From a bacterium (GTDB lineage: Bacteria; Myxococcota; UBA727; JAUIJE01), in NCBI GenBank assembly GCA_030431455.1, contig JAUIJE010000006.1, positions 411,182 through 475,181 on the forward strand: 64,000 nucleotides of DNA, written 5' to 3'. Numbering within the stretch: position 1 is the stretch's first letter; each line of letters starts with the position of its first letter. The notes under the pieces were generated by a model. That model saw only the letters and a list, made by a program, of their open reading frames with translations. It did no database searches and was not told where the DNA came from. This document shows positions 26,981 through 36,931 of this stretch, piece after piece. A program made the position numbers and the translations under genes.

Positions 26981-28633
26981 TCAGGGCTGGGGGGTGATCA
27001 GCAACAGGTACGGGTCGACGGTGGCGAAGTTGCCGCCGGCCCGGACCCGCACGTACACGTCTTCGGGCGTGTCGCCCTGGGTGTGCACGAGCCGGGAGCA
27101 GCCGCGGGGTCCGCCGTTGTCGTTCTCGCCGAGGAACGAGCAGGTGAGGTCACAGCGGTAGGTGGTGAGCACGGTGTCGCCCGCGCCCCCCGACCGGCAG
27201 CTGAACAGCTCGTCGCCGAAGGTCTCGATGAGGTACTCCGTGTTCGCCTCGGCGGTGAAACGGAAGTAGTCGCCGTCGCCGGTGGGAAAGCCGTCGTACA
27301 CCACCCCGCTGACCGGATGCCCCACGGGGATGGTCTCTGCGCTGCCGGGGAAGTCGTTGCCGCCCTGCTCGCTGGGGCCGCACAGGGGGTTGCAGCCGTC
27401 GAGGTACGCGCTGTTGCCGTCGTCGCACCACTCGTGGGCGGGATCGACGATGGTGTCCCCACAATAGCTGGGCTCCCAGGTACATTGGGCGGTGCACCCG
27501 TAGCCGGGGGCGGCGCCGTTGTCGATGCCGAGGTCGCACTCTTCCCCATTGTCGATGGCGCGGTTGCCGCAGGTCGGGGTACAGGTGCGGATGTTCCCCT
27601 CGAACAGCGCATAGACATTGTCGGGGTCCACCTCCAGGCCGAGGGCGGAGATGGTGAACGCGGAGAGATCCAGGTCCACGTAGCGACCGCTCTGCAGGCC
27701 CCCGCTCGACCCGCTCGAGCCCTCCAGGGCCCCGGTCTCGTCGTCGGTGGTGATGGTGCCGTCGATGAACGGCTCGTCCAGGCGCAGGTCGATCCGCCGC
27801 CCCGCGGGGTCGATGACCCAAGCCGCCTCCAGGCGGTCGTTGCTCTCGAAGTCGTACAGGCGGAGGTGAAGCCCGGTGACCGCGGCCCACGTCTGGGTCT
27901 GGGTCCGGCGGAAGGTGAACAGCACCGTGGCGGGATCGTTGATGCGCATCAGGGAGATGTTCTGGGTGGTCGATTGTTCGGTGGTCTGTCCCTCGAGCAC
28001 CTCGACGGTGATGTCCACGTCGTGGAGCGGGCCCATCCGGGGATGGACCTCGACGCCGGGCCCATCGTACTCGCCATTGAGGGTGTAGTACGGGTCCGCC
28101 CCGTCGTCGAAGTCCAGGTCCCACTCCGCCCCCGGCGCGGTCCCTGGCGCGCAAGTATCGGGGAGGCAGAGCGAGGGCGCGCCAAAACATGCATAGCCGG
28201 CGCTCACCTCGCACGCGGCGCAGCCATCGCCCGCCTCGGTGTTGCCGTCGTCGCAAGCCTCGTCGGGATCGAGCACGCCGTCGCCGCAGGTGACGCCCGC
28301 GTCGACCCCGGACCCCGCATCCTCGGCGGCATCCGGCGGGCCTCCGCCGTCGTCGGGGGCTTGGGCGTCGGGCCCGCCCCCGTCGAGACCCGCGGCATCG
28401 GGAATGTCCCCCCCGTCGTCGGTCTCGTGGGCGTCCGGGCGCCCGGTCCCGGCGTCCCGGTCATCCAAGGGCTGAACCTGGCAGCGGCCGTCGAGCCCAC
28501 ACTGCTCTGGGGCGGCGCAGTCCGCGTCGGTGTCACACGCGGTCGACGACACCGGGCGAATCTGTGGACAGCCGGCGGCGGCGACCAGAAGCGGTCCCAC
28601 CCACACCCAATCGGACAGAAAACGGCGCGTCAC
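26981..28633 (-). CDS. Lipoprotein with myxobacterial Cys-rich (DUF4215-like) repeats and a PPC-like C-terminus
   Basis: 550 residues, GTG start. The lipobox is VAAAGC. A Cys cluster (CDTDADCAAPEQCGLDGRC) precedes a long Asp/Gly/Ala-rich linker. Then come DUF4215-like repeats (CGDGVLDPDEACDDGNTEAG, later CDDGNSAYLDGCNPLC). A beta-rich middle is followed by a C-terminal segment (GDGDYFRFTAEANTEYLIET) resembling bacterial pre-peptidase C-terminal domains. Likely an outer-surface protein; its exact role is not deducible. The next gene lies 63 bases upstream on the same strand. Confidence 0.8.
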   Translation of the reverse strand: MTRRFLSDWVWVGPLLVAAAGCPQIRPVSSTACDTDADCAAPEQCGLDGRCQVQPLDDRDAGTGRPDAHETDDGGDIPDAAGLDGGGPDAQAPDDGGGPPDAAEDAGSGVDAGVTCGDGVLDPDEACDDGNTEAGDGCAACEVSAGYACFGAPSLCLPDTCAPGTAPGAEWDLDFDDGADPYYTLNGEYDGPGVEVHPRMGPLHDVDITVEVLEGQTTEQSTTQNISLMRINDPATVLFTFRRTQTQTWAAVTGLHLRLYDFESNDRLEAAWVIDPAGRRIDLRLDEPFIDGTITTDDETGALEGSSGSSGGLQSGRYVDLDLSAFTISALGLEVDPDNVYALFEGNIRTCTPTCGNRAIDNGEECDLGIDNGAAPGYGCTAQCTWEPSYCGDTIVDPAHEWCDDGNSAYLDGCNPLCGPSEQGGNDFPGSAETIPVGHPVSGVVYDGFPTGDGDYFRFTAEANTEYLIETFGDELFSCRSGGAGDTVLTTYRCDLTCSFLGENDNGGPRGCSRLVHTQGDTPEDVYVRVRAGGNFATVDPYLLLITPQP

Positions 28634-28696
28634 GCCTCGATTGTACCGCGAATGGGCCCCGCTCCCTCATCGGAAGAGGCGCGGTGGGACCCGCCC

Positions 28697-31306
28697 CTAC
28701 GGCAGGGCACCGCCCAGCCCGTACACCTCCGCGTAGGCGTAGGCGGCGCGGACATTGAATGTCCGCAGCCCGGGGGCCCCGGTGCCGTTGCCGAAGGTGG
28801 TGGACGCCTCGTAGGCGCCGTTGAGGAAGCAGCGCTTGTCGCTGTTGGCGGGGCTGCCGCCGCCGCCTCCGGACACGTTGTAGTAGGTCCCGGTGGTGAC
28901 GTTGGGGATGTTGTCGGAGTCGTCCGCGCCCCCCGCGCCCCCATTGCTGATGCGGTAGATCAGCAGGGCGTCGAGATCGTAGTGCACGGCGCAGTAAAAG
29001 CCGTCGTCGCTGCGGAAAAAGACCCCCGCGTTGTTGCTGAACCCGCCGGTGCGGATCGCGGTCAGCCGGACGCGCGACCGGATCAGCTGGTTGGCGGTGT
29101 AGCCGGTGAGGTTGCCCGCGTAGGAGAGCAGGGCCGCGCCGGTGAGGTCGTCCTGGCGCAGCTCGCCGCCGGAGGTGGACCAGCTGCCGTTGCCGTTGGG
29201 GTACGCAGACCAGTTGTTGGCGTCGAGGGTGCCGTTGAACCCGTCGAAATAGAGACGGACGTCTCCGTCACCGGCGGGGCGGGGATCGCAGGCGTCCCCG
29301 ATGCCGTCGGCGGTTCCGCCGGCCCCGGTCTCGCCGTTGTCTTCCTGTCCGGGGTTGTCGTCGGCGGGGCAGTTGTCGCAGACATCGCCCCAGCCGTCCC
29401 CGTCTTCGTCCTCCTGGCCGGGGTTGCTGTCGTCGGGGCAGTTGTCGACCGCGTTGTTGACCCCATCCCCGTCGACGTCGCCGACATCGCACTGGCCGTC
29501 CAGGTCGCCGTCGGGGCCGTCGTTGGCCGGGTCGGGGAGCCCGAGCACCGCGCAGTCGTCGCAGCCATCGCCGTCGCTGTCGGCACACACGAACGCATCT
29601 TGGGGATCGGTGTCCACGTCGTCGGCGACGGTGTCACCGTCGTCGTCATCGTCACCGTCATCGCACAGCCCGTCGCCGTCGAGGTCGGCGCCATCGTCCG
29701 CGGGGGCGGACACCCCGGCGACGATGCAGTCGTCGCAGGTGTCGTTGTCGCTGTCCTGGCAGGCGAAGGGGTCGAGGGGCGCGCTGTCGTCGATGTCCGC
29801 CACCAGGTCACCGTCGTCGTCGTCGTCGCAGGCATCGCCTTCGTCGTCCCCGTCGAAGTCTTCTTGCAGGGGGTTGGACACCTGGGGGCAGTTGTCGGCT
29901 TCGTTGGGGATGCCGTCGAGGTCATCGTCCACGTCACAGTCGGTGCCGATGCCGTTGCCGTCGGCGTCCTCCTGCAGGGGGTTGGCGGTGAAGGGGCAGT
30001 TGTCGTCGCAGTCTGTGGTGTTGCCCCCGGTGCAGCGGGCGTCGGCGCCGTCCCCGCTGAGGTCGCCGTCATCGAGAATGCCATCGTTGTCATCGTCGGG
30101 GTCGCAGGCGTTGCCCCCCTCGGTGCCATCGTTGTCGAGTTGGGCCGCGTTGGGCACGAAGGGGCAGTTGTCGAACGCATCGCCGACGCCGTCGTCGTCG
30201 TCGTCGTCGTCGCAGGCGTCACCGAGCCCGTCGTTCTCGTTGTCGAGTTGGTCGAGGTTGGCCACCAGCGGGCAGTTGTCTTCCACGTCGAGCACGCCGT
30301 CGTTGTCGTCATCGTCGTCGCAGGCGTCGCCCTCCGCGTCATCGTCATTGTTGGCTTGGGTGTTGTTGGACACCAGGGGGCAGTTGTCGTCTACGTCCAT
30401 CACCGCGTCGTTGTCGTCGTCGCTGTCGCAGGCGTCGCCGAGCAAGTCGGCGTCGTTGTTGGCCTGATCGGGGTTGGGCATGGCCGCGCAGTTGTCGTTG
30501 ACGTCCAGCACGCCATCGCTGTCGTCGTCGTCGGTGCACGCATCGCCCGGACCCATGCCATCGGCATCGGCTTGGTTGTTGTTGGGGACCAGGGGGCAGT
30601 TGTCGTCGTCGTCGAGCACCCCGTCGTTGTCATCGTCGGGGTCGCAGGGATCTCCGAGCCCGTCTGCGTCCTGGTCCTCCTGGCCGGGATTGGCCAGCCC
30701 GGGGCAGTTGTCGTCCGCGCTGGAGCCTTCGGCGAGATACGGCGCGGGGAGCGTCCCGTCGGTGCAGAGCACCACCGGGTCACCATCGGTGAAGCCGTCA
30801 TTGTCCTCGTCTAGATAGCCGGACAGCGCGCTCCACACCGTGCCATCGGTGTCGTCGCAGTCGGTGCCCTCCGCACAGCCTGCGAACACTTGGTCGTTGT
30901 CGTTGTCGACACAATCTCCGTCTCCGTCGCCGTCACCGTCGCCGTCTCCATCCCCGTCGCCGCCGTCCCCATCCCCGCCATCGCCGTCTCCATCTCCATC
31001 TCCATCTCCGTCTCCATCCCCATCGCCGTCCCCATCTCCATCTCCATCTCCATCGCCGTCTCCATCTCCGTCGCCGTCCCCATCCCCGTCTCCGTCCCCA
31101 TCCCCATCCCCGTCGCCATCCCCGTCCCCGTCCCCATCCCCGTCCCCGGCGGCCGTGCACCGCCCGGTGTCGGCATCACAGGTCCCGCTGGCGCAGTCGG
31201 CGTCTTGGCTGCACGCAAAGCTCTCCGGGCTCAGGGTCACCACGGGGGGAAAACAACCGCCGAGCCATCCCAGCGACAACAACAAGATCCAGGACCAGCT
31301 GCGCAT
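28697..31306 (-). CDS. Giant-linker lipoprotein with thrombospondin type 3 repeats and LamG-like C-terminus
   Basis: About 869 residues. Signal peptide with lipobox LGGC, a Cys motif ([19 protein letters not shown]), then about 40 GD pairs. Residues about 185-690 are tandem thrombospondin type 3 repeats (DxDxDGxxDxxDNCP), with more than a dozen DNCP units expected to bind calcium. The C-terminal about 180 residues ([18 protein letters not shown] through [15 protein letters not shown]) look like a concanavalin/LamG jelly-roll, a possible carbohydrate binder. ATG at 31306 is preferred over GTG at 31321, since it gives the better signal peptide. Probable surface adhesin. Confidence 0.82.
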   Translation of the reverse strand: MRSWSWILLLSLGWLGGCFPPVVTLSPESFACSQDADCASGTCDADTGRCTAAGDGDGDGDGDGDGDGDGDGDGDGDGDGDGDGDGDGDGDGDGDGDGDGDGDGDGDGDGGDGDGGDGDGDGDGDGDGDGDCVDNDNDQVFAGCAEGTDCDDTDGTVWSALSGYLDEDNDGFTDGDPVVLCTDGTLPAPYLAEGSSADDNCPGLANPGQEDQDADGLGDPCDPDDDNDGVLDDDDNCPLVPNNNQADADGMGPGDACTDDDDSDGVLDVNDNCAAMPNPDQANNDADLLGDACDSDDDNDAVMDVDDNCPLVSNNTQANNDDDAEGDACDDDDDNDGVLDVEDNCPLVANLDQLDNENDGLGDACDDDDDDDGVGDAFDNCPFVPNAAQLDNDGTEGGNACDPDDDNDGILDDGDLSGDGADARCTGGNTTDCDDNCPFTANPLQEDADGNGIGTDCDVDDDLDGIPNEADNCPQVSNPLQEDFDGDDEGDACDDDDDGDLVADIDDSAPLDPFACQDSDNDTCDDCIVAGVSAPADDGADLDGDGLCDDGDDDDDGDTVADDVDTDPQDAFVCADSDGDGCDDCAVLGLPDPANDGPDGDLDGQCDVGDVDGDGVNNAVDNCPDDSNPGQEDEDGDGWGDVCDNCPADDNPGQEDNGETGAGGTADGIGDACDPRPAGDGDVRLYFDGFNGTLDANNWSAYPNGNGSWSTSGGELRQDDLTGAALLSYAGNLTGYTANQLIRSRVRLTAIRTGGFSNNAGVFFRSDDGFYCAVHYDLDALLIYRISNGGAGGADDSDNIPNVTTGTYYNVSGGGGGSPANSDKRCFLNGAYEASTTFGNGTGAPGLRTFNVRAAYAYAEVYGLGGALP
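30914..31148 (-). repeat. Long Gly-Asp coding 6-base tandem repeat
   Basis: About 235 bases of degenerate GGNGAY units read on the minus strand, interrupted by GGD triplets. It encodes the GD linker of the thrombospondin-repeat lipoprotein. Confidence 0.9.
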
Positions 31307-31392
31307 GGCCCACCATAACACCGCGCGCGAACTGCGCCGAGGGTCGCCATCGGCGCGGAAATGGGATATCGACGGGCCCCGAAGGAGGCACC

Positions 31393-32151
31393 ATGGCCTT
31401 TCTCAAAGCACTGGCGAAAGTGGGTCTGGTCGAGCTCGAGCCCCACGAGGTCGCCGAAATGAACGCCAAAGCCGCGAAAGAGCCCGCGCCCGAGCTGTCC
31501 GACGAGGAGCTGGCGGCGATCTTGGCCGAGGATCTCAGCGGCGCCGCCCCGGCCGCGCCCGCCGCCCCCGCCCCCCAGCCCGCGCCGCGCCCGGCCCCGT
31601 CGTCCTCGGCCGCGGCCCCCGGCGTGAGCCTCGATGCCCCCCTCGACCTGCCCGCGGTGTACCAAAAAGCGCAGGTCCCCGAGGTGCCCTACGCGGCCGA
31701 GACCTTGCTGAAGGTCCTCGACGGGTTGAAGGCGATGGACGCGGCCACGCGCAAGACCGCGATCATGGCCATGGACGCCGCCGACGACAAATGGACCATT
31801 GCCGATCCCGTGCTCGATGCCCAACGTAAGATCGAGGCGCTCGGGGCGGCCAAGGCGGACATCGCGTCGGCCCTGTCCGCGGCGCAGGCGAAGACCGAAG
31901 CCGAGCTCACCCAGCTCGACGCGTACCAAGCGGAGGCGATCAAGACGATCCGCGAGAAGATCGCGGAGTTCGAAGCCAGCCTGGAACAGGAGCTCAAGAC
32001 CCTCGCCGACCAGCGGGCGCAGCTGAAGACCGGGCTGCAGCAGCACAAGGAGGCGGTGGCCCGCGAGTCCGCGCGCCTCGACGACGAGATCGGCCGGCTG
32101 TCGGAGCTCAAGCGCATCTTCGGTCCCGAGCTGTCCCGGCCCCAGAGCTGA
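31393..32151 (+). CDS. Coiled-coil protein, first gene of the ABC/OmpA operon
   Basis: 252 residues. The N-terminal 45 residues are amphipathic and acidic ([15 protein letters not shown]). An Ala/Pro linker covers about 50-78. It is followed by a small helical unit and a long coiled coil from about 140 to 245 ([20 protein letters not shown]). It has no signal peptide and no transmembrane helix, so it is cytosolic. An ideal GGAGG ribosome site precedes the ATG. No family is recognised. Its place 43 bases before a substrate-binding protein gene in an ABC operon suggests a structural or regulatory partner of the transporter. Confidence 0.72.
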   Translation: MAFLKALAKVGLVELEPHEVAEMNAKAAKEPAPELSDEELAAILAEDLSGAAPAAPAAPAPQPAPRPAPSSSAAAPGVSLDAPLDLPAVYQKAQVPEVPYAAETLLKVLDGLKAMDAATRKTAIMAMDAADDKWTIADPVLDAQRKIEALGAAKADIASALSAAQAKTEAELTQLDAYQAEAIKTIREKIAEFEASLEQELKTLADQRAQLKTGLQQHKEAVARESARLDDEIGRLSELKRIFGPELSRPQS

Positions 32152-32194
32152 GGTCCCGGTTCTTGTTTCCCCTTTTTTCCCTCGAGGAGACCCC

Positions 32195-33856
32195 ATGGCA
32201 AAACTCACCCCGGCCGCCAAAGGCCTGATCACCCTCGCGATCCTCGCCGTGGCCGCCGCCGCCGCGTGGCAGCTCGGCGTCAAAGACCTGGTCAAAGGGG
32301 ACGGCCCCGTGGCCGGCGACGGCGATGGCGACGGCAACAACAATGGCAATGGAAACGACGCCACCGCCACGGGGGATGCCATCGGCACCAAGGACAACCC
32401 CCTCAAGGTGTCCATCGTGTCGTTCCACGGCTACGCCCCGGCCCTGGTGGCCAACGGCAACAGCTTGACGACCCAGCCGGGGTCTATCTATGACAAGCTG
32501 GGGGTGAACGTGGAGTTCATCATTCAGGATGACATCCCCACCCTCACCACCATTTTTGAATCTGGCACCGCCCAATGTGCCTGGCGCACGAGCGATTTCT
32601 GGGCCCAGGAGCAGCCCAACCTCCGCAACGGCAACCTCGACGCCAAGGCGGTGATGATCGTCGACAACACCCAGGGGGCGGACGCGGTCATCACCAACGA
32701 CCCCAACATCAACAAGATCGAAGACCTCGCGGGTAAGAAGGTCGCGCTCCTTCAATACACCCCGTCCGACGGCATGCTCATCGACGCGGTGGAGAACAGC
32801 GCGCTGTCCGCCCGGAAAAAACAGTCCATCAAATACGTCTACATCAACGTCGACGAGGGCCTGTCCGGGGTGCGGGCGGCGTTCAAAGCCAAGCAGGTGG
32901 ACGCGGCCGTGCTCTGGGACCCCGACTTGTCGCTGGCCCTCAAGGGCACCCCGGGTTCCAAAGTCATTTACTCCACCAAGACCGCCACCAACCTGATCTA
33001 CGACGTCATCGTGTGTGACACCCGCGCGCTCAACAACGCGGCCAACAAAGGCGCGTTTCAGGCGTTCGTCAAAGGCTGGATGGATGGCGTGCCCGTGGCC
33101 CGCAAAAGTCCCGACCAAGCCCTCGACGCGCTGGTCAAGAACGAAGAGTTCTTCGCGCTTCTGGTCAAAGAACAGGGCAAGGACTTCGTGAAGGGCCTTT
33201 TCGATTCGTTGGTGTGGACCGGCCTCGAGGACAACATCCGCATCCTCGGTTTGTCCGGCGGCACCAACCACTACGCTCGGGTGTACAAGCGGTTCGACGA
33301 CATCTACCGCGCTGCAGGGGCATTGGCGAACCCCAACTCCCCCCGCATCAACCCCCAGGACTCCATCGATCTGAGCTTCATCAAGTCGATGATGGCCGAG
33401 GCCCCCCAGGCCTCCGAAGAGGCCAAGAAGCCGCAGTTCACCTTTGACGCCGAGAGCGCCAAGAAGGCGGCCACCAAGGACGCGGCCCTCACCAAGGTGG
33501 TGGCGGTGAACTTCGCCACCGGATCGGCCGAGCTCACCAAGCGCTCGATGAAGACCATCGACGACGACATGGTGCCGATCATCGAGAACAATGGGTCTGC
33601 GTATTTCGAGATCTCGGGCAACACCGATTCCACCGGCTCCAAAAAGACAAACAAGAAGTTGTCCAAGGAGCGGGCCGAAGCGGTGGCGAAGTACCTCATC
33701 GAGCAGTGGGAGTTCCCCCGCGACCGCTTCGTGGTGGTGGGCAACGGACCGGCCAAGCCCCTGTGCAACGAGAAAAAACCCGACGAGGAAGGGCTCAAGC
33801 TCGACGAGTGCCGCGCCCGCAACCGCACCACCCGCCTCGCGGTGTTGTCCCGCTGA
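32195..33856 (+). CDS. Membrane-anchored substrate-binding protein fused to OmpA peptidoglycan-binding domain
   Basis: 553 residues. An N-terminal hydrophobic helix (LITLAILAVAAAAAWQLG) without a lipobox anchors it. [15 protein letters not shown] linker follows, then a NitT/TauT/SsuA-type (NMT1/THI5-like) type 2 binding-protein domain (about 65-400): LKVSIVSFHGYAPALVANG, KIEDLAGKKVALLQYTPSDG, KQVDAAVLWDPDLSLAL. Residues about 430-553 form an OmpA-like domain with VAVNFATGSAELT and SGNTDSTGSKKTNKKLSKER, carrying the Asp and Arg used to bind diaminopimelate. The fusion would tether solute capture to the cell wall. The ligand is unknown. Confidence 0.85.
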   Translation: MAKLTPAAKGLITLAILAVAAAAAWQLGVKDLVKGDGPVAGDGDGDGNNNGNGNDATATGDAIGTKDNPLKVSIVSFHGYAPALVANGNSLTTQPGSIYDKLGVNVEFIIQDDIPTLTTIFESGTAQCAWRTSDFWAQEQPNLRNGNLDAKAVMIVDNTQGADAVITNDPNINKIEDLAGKKVALLQYTPSDGMLIDAVENSALSARKKQSIKYVYINVDEGLSGVRAAFKAKQVDAAVLWDPDLSLALKGTPGSKVIYSTKTATNLIYDVIVCDTRALNNAANKGAFQAFVKGWMDGVPVARKSPDQALDALVKNEEFFALLVKEQGKDFVKGLFDSLVWTGLEDNIRILGLSGGTNHYARVYKRFDDIYRAAGALANPNSPRINPQDSIDLSFIKSMMAEAPQASEEAKKPQFTFDAESAKKAATKDAALTKVVAVNFATGSAELTKRSMKTIDDDMVPIIENNGSAYFEISGNTDSTGSKKTNKKLSKERAEAVAKYLIEQWEFPRDRFVVVGNGPAKPLCNEKKPDEEGLKLDECRARNRTTRLAVLSR

Positions 33857-33877
33857 CCGACCAGGAGGTCACGGCCC

Positions 33878-34672
33878 ATGTGGAACCCTTACCTCCCCTT
33901 GGCGCCGCGCGAGCGGCGCATCCTCGGCATCACCTCGGTGCTGGCGGTGCTGCTCATCTGGGCGGGGCTGTCCGGCACCGGCTTGGTGGGACCGGCCAAG
34001 CTGCCCACCCCGTGGGCGGTGGGCAGCGCGTTTTTGCGTCTGTGTTGGGACGCGGACCGGGGCGAAAGCCTGCTCGGGTGGGCCACGGTGTACTCGTCCT
34101 ACCGGGTGTTCGTGGCCGCGCTCCTCGTCGTGATCGTGGGTGTTCCCCTCGGGGTGGCGATGGGCGCCTCCCCCCGCGTGAACGCGGCGCTCTCGCCGCT
34201 GGTCGACCCCTTTCGCTCGGCCCCGGTGGTGGCGCTCCTGCCCGTGCTCGTGCTGTGGCTGGGCATCGAAGAGGCCTTGAAGATCACGTTCCTGTTCTTG
34301 GGCGCGGTGGTCTACCTCGTGCCCATGGTGCGCGACGCCATCGTGGCCGTGCCCCGGGTGTATTGGATCAGCGCCCGTGACCTCGGGGCCACGCCCTTCG
34401 AGGCGGTGCGCCTGGCCCTGGTGCCCATCGCCATGCCCCGCATCGCCGACGCGGTGATCGCGGCGGTGAGCATCATGTGGACCTACATCACCGTGGCCGA
34501 GTACGTGAACGCCACCAAGGGCCTTGGCCAGCTCATCCAGAACGCCAAGCGCTTCTCGGCCATGGACCAAATGTTTGTGGGCATCTTTGTGATCATTGCA
34601 CTGGCATTGGTCACGTACCAGATCATGACCCGCCTCAAGCAGCGGCTGTTCCCCTGGGAGACGTCGATATGA
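33878..34672 (+). CDS. ABC transporter permease (SsuC/TauC type)
   Basis: 264 residues, about six hydrophobic segments. The BPD_transp_1 signature is ISARDLGATPFEAVRLALVPIAMPRIADA (EAA loop), which contacts the ATPase. SYRVFVAALLVVIVGVPLGVAMG and FRSAPVVALLPVLVLWLGIEE match NitT/SsuC permeases. An AGGAGG ribosome site is present. It overlaps the next gene by ATGA. Confidence 0.92.
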   Translation: MWNPYLPLAPRERRILGITSVLAVLLIWAGLSGTGLVGPAKLPTPWAVGSAFLRLCWDADRGESLLGWATVYSSYRVFVAALLVVIVGVPLGVAMGASPRVNAALSPLVDPFRSAPVVALLPVLVLWLGIEEALKITFLFLGAVVYLVPMVRDAIVAVPRVYWISARDLGATPFEAVRLALVPIAMPRIADAVIAAVSIMWTYITVAEYVNATKGLGQLIQNAKRFSAMDQMFVGIFVIIALALVTYQIMTRLKQRLFPWETSI

Positions 34673-35535
34673 CCGAGCCTGTCGCCGCCCCCGCCCCCGC
34701 CGTGGACCCCGCGAGCCCGGCCGCCCCCGCCCCCGGTGCGGTGGGCGCGGGCCTGATCGAACTGGTGGACATCGTCCAGCGCTATCCCCAAGACGGGGGC
34801 GAGCTCACCGTCATCGACGGGGTGACCCTGACCTTCGACAAGCCCGGCATCCAGGTGCTGCTCGGCCCCTCGGGCTGCGGCAAGTCCACCTTGCTGCGCA
34901 TGATGGGCGGGGTCCGGCACCCGGGGGTGGCGAGCCCGACCTCGGGTACGGTCAACATCGATGGCGAGGCCTGCCACGGCCCCCACGAGGACGTGGTGAT
35001 GGTGTTCCAGCGTTACGCCAACCGGCCGGACCTCACCGTCGAAGAGAACGTTCGCTTCCCGTTTCGCACCAAGCTTTGGCGCAGCCGCATTGGCAAGGCC
35101 GAGCAGGACGAGCGCACCGAGGCGATCCTCGAGGCGGTGGGGCTCAAGGACAAGCGAAGCCTCTACCCCGCGCAGCTCTCGGGGGGACAGAACCAGCGGG
35201 TGGCCCTGGCCCGGGCGTTGGTGTTGCGGCCCCGCATCCTGCTCATGGACGAGCCCTTCGGGGCCCTCGACGCCCAGACCCGCGAAGAGATGCAGGCGCT
35301 GCTGATCGAGATCTGGAAGGGCTTTCCCTGCCAGGTGGTGTTCATCACCCACGACGTGGACGAGGCGCTCTTGCTCGGGGATCGGGTGATCATCCTGTCC
35401 ACCCAACCCGCGCGCATCGCGGACGACTTTGTCATCAACGAGCCCAAGCCGCGCAATGGCATTTGGTTGCAGTCGTCCCTGGCCAACGAGCTGCGCGGCC
35501 GGGTCCGCCAGATGCTGCACCAGGGCGCGGCATGA
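34669..35535 (+). CDS. ABC transporter ATP-binding protein (SsuB/TauB type)
   Basis: 288 residues. An Ala/Pro-rich N-terminal leader of about 25 residues precedes the nucleotide-binding domain. Walker A is LGPSGCGKST, the signature LSGGQNQRVALARAL, Walker B ILLMDEPFGALD and the switch His is in VFITHDVDEA. A complete Q-loop follows FQRYANRPDLT. It begins in the ATGA overlap with the permease and ends in another with the last gene, so the operon products are made together. It energises uptake. Confidence 0.93.
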   Translation: MTEPVAAPAPAVDPASPAAPAPGAVGAGLIELVDIVQRYPQDGGELTVIDGVTLTFDKPGIQVLLGPSGCGKSTLLRMMGGVRHPGVASPTSGTVNIDGEACHGPHEDVVMVFQRYANRPDLTVEENVRFPFRTKLWRSRIGKAEQDERTEAILEAVGLKDKRSLYPAQLSGGQNQRVALARALVLRPRILLMDEPFGALDAQTREEMQALLIEIWKGFPCQVVFITHDVDEALLLGDRVIILSTQPARIADDFVINEPKPRNGIWLQSSLANELRGRVRQMLHQGAA

Positions 35536-36398
35536 CCGCGCTGATGCGCCCCGACCCCAAGGACAAGCCGAGCTATCTCAAGGAGATGCTCACCCACCAG
35601 TACAGCCTGTACGGCTTTTTGGGGGCGATCACCGCGGGGGCGGCGCTGTCCATGGTGAGCGGGGGTTTGGCGTTGGTGCCCTTGGTGGGCTTCGCCGCGG
35701 GGGAGACCATCGCGTCGCTGTTCATCCCCGGCTCGGCGTGGTGGCGGCAGAAGGTGGATGCCAAATACCGCAAGGGCCACCGGGAAAAGGTGCGTGCCTA
35801 CCTCGTGGGGGAGATCGAAAAACGCGTGCACCGCCACGTCAAGAACTGGTCGACCTACGACCGGTTGCGCGGCCGGGTGGCGAGCCTGGAGACCACCGCG
35901 CAGGACAAGCTCACCCAGATTTCAACCGCCGACGTCGAGGCCCTGGACGACGCCACCGTGAACTACCTGAGCCTCTGGCTCGGGACCTTGGTGATGGCCG
36001 AGCGCGCCCAATCGATGGGCGACCGCGACCTCGACCTGCGCATCGACAAGCTCAAGGGAGACCTCGACAGCGGGAAGTACGACGGGGCCGATCAGCGCCG
36101 GCTGGAAAAGGCCCTGCGTGATCTCCAGCGGGTCAAGGACCGCCGCGCGTCCCTCGGGACCCGGCAGGCCGCGGCCCAGTCGGCGATGCTCTCCCTCGCG
36201 GACAGCATCGAAGAGGTCTACCAATCGATCATGGCCAATCCCACTGCATCGGACGTGAAGCAGCAGCTCACGGATGCGATCAGCCGGATGCAGATCGAAG
36301 AGGACGTCGAGCACGAACTCGACACCGAGCTCAACGAGCTGTTCGAACAACTCGAGCAAGAGCAGCAACAAGCCCAACCGGTGCCGGCCAAAGGCTAG
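35532..36398 (+). CDS. Membrane-anchored coiled-coil protein, last gene of the ABC/OmpA operon
   Basis: 288 residues. A hydrophobic hairpin at about 25-62 (LYGFLGAITAGAALSMVSGG then LVPLVGFAAGETIASLFIP) is followed by a basic segment and a long helical coiled-coil region to the C-terminus (DRRASLGTRQAAAQSAML; ELNELFEQLEQEQQQAQ). The family is not recognised. With the cytosolic coiled-coil product of the first gene it brackets the transporter genes, so the two may form a scaffold or gate on the inner face; this is inference. Confidence 0.7.
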   Translation: MTALMRPDPKDKPSYLKEMLTHQYSLYGFLGAITAGAALSMVSGGLALVPLVGFAAGETIASLFIPGSAWWRQKVDAKYRKGHREKVRAYLVGEIEKRVHRHVKNWSTYDRLRGRVASLETTAQDKLTQISTADVEALDDATVNYLSLWLGTLVMAERAQSMGDRDLDLRIDKLKGDLDSGKYDGADQRRLEKALRDLQRVKDRRASLGTRQAAAQSAMLSLADSIEEVYQSIMANPTASDVKQQLTDAISRMQIEEDVEHELDTELNELFEQLEQEQQQAQPVPAKG

Positions 36399-36446
36399 GT
36401 CGCACCCCTCTTTGATTTTGCACGCGCATCGGCACCCAACGCCGGC

Positions 36447-36929
36447 TCAGGCTTCGCGCACAAACGGCAACCAGGCCTTCACCAACGCGGTGAGGGCGCC
36501 CGCGCGGCGGGTCACGTCGGGGCCGGTCCCGAGGGACAGGATGCAGCGGTCTTTCGCCGGCCACTTCAGGATCAGGCCGTGGGGGTCGTCGACGCTGACG
36601 CCGGTGACCGCGCTCTTTTTGACCCGCACCCCGGTGTACAGCACCAGCTCCAACGACGCGGCCGAGCGCAGGTTCACGGTGGCGAAAAAGTCGACGGGGT
36701 TGCGGAAGCTCACGGCGTTCCACTTGATGTGTTCGGTGATGTCGGGCGCGGCCCGGGCGATGGCGCGTCGCGCGACGTGTATCTCGTCGAGCAACGGGTG
36801 AGCGGTGCCCGTGAGGAACGCGTCCACGTCGACCGCTTTCGAAGCGCGGGCGGGGGTCTTGGCCTGGGCGTCCCTTTTCGGGCGGGGCTCTTTTTTGCGT
36901 GACGTCGTCGCGGACTTCTTCTCGCCCAT
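36447..36929 (-). CDS. DUF1801 (YdhG-like) protein with Lys-rich N-terminus
   Basis: 160 residues. The first 35 are basic and disordered (KKSATTSRKKEPRPKRD). A DUF1801 domain follows (LTGTAHPLLDEIHVARRAI, HIKWNAVSFRN, LILKWPAKDRCILSL). ATG at 36929 follows GGAG at 6 bases; an ATG at 36935 overlaps the previous stop (ATGA) but has no space for a ribosome site. Third gene of the ArsR/VOC/DUF1801 operon. Biochemical role of the family is uncertain. Confidence 0.82.
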   Translation of the reverse strand: MGEKKSATTSRKKEPRPKRDAQAKTPARASKAVDVDAFLTGTAHPLLDEIHVARRAIARAAPDITEHIKWNAVSFRNPVDFFATVNLRSAASLELVLYTGVRVKKSAVTGVSVDDPHGLILKWPAKDRCILSLGTGPDVTRRAGALTALVKAWLPFVREA

Positions 36930-36931
36930 GT

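Noticed and set aside
23966..30814. A very long open frame on the plus strand opposite three genes
   Set aside because: It is antisense to well-supported proteins, and its Val/Gly/His-rich sequence is what a GC-rich codon pattern gives when read backwards. GD repeats keep both strands open.
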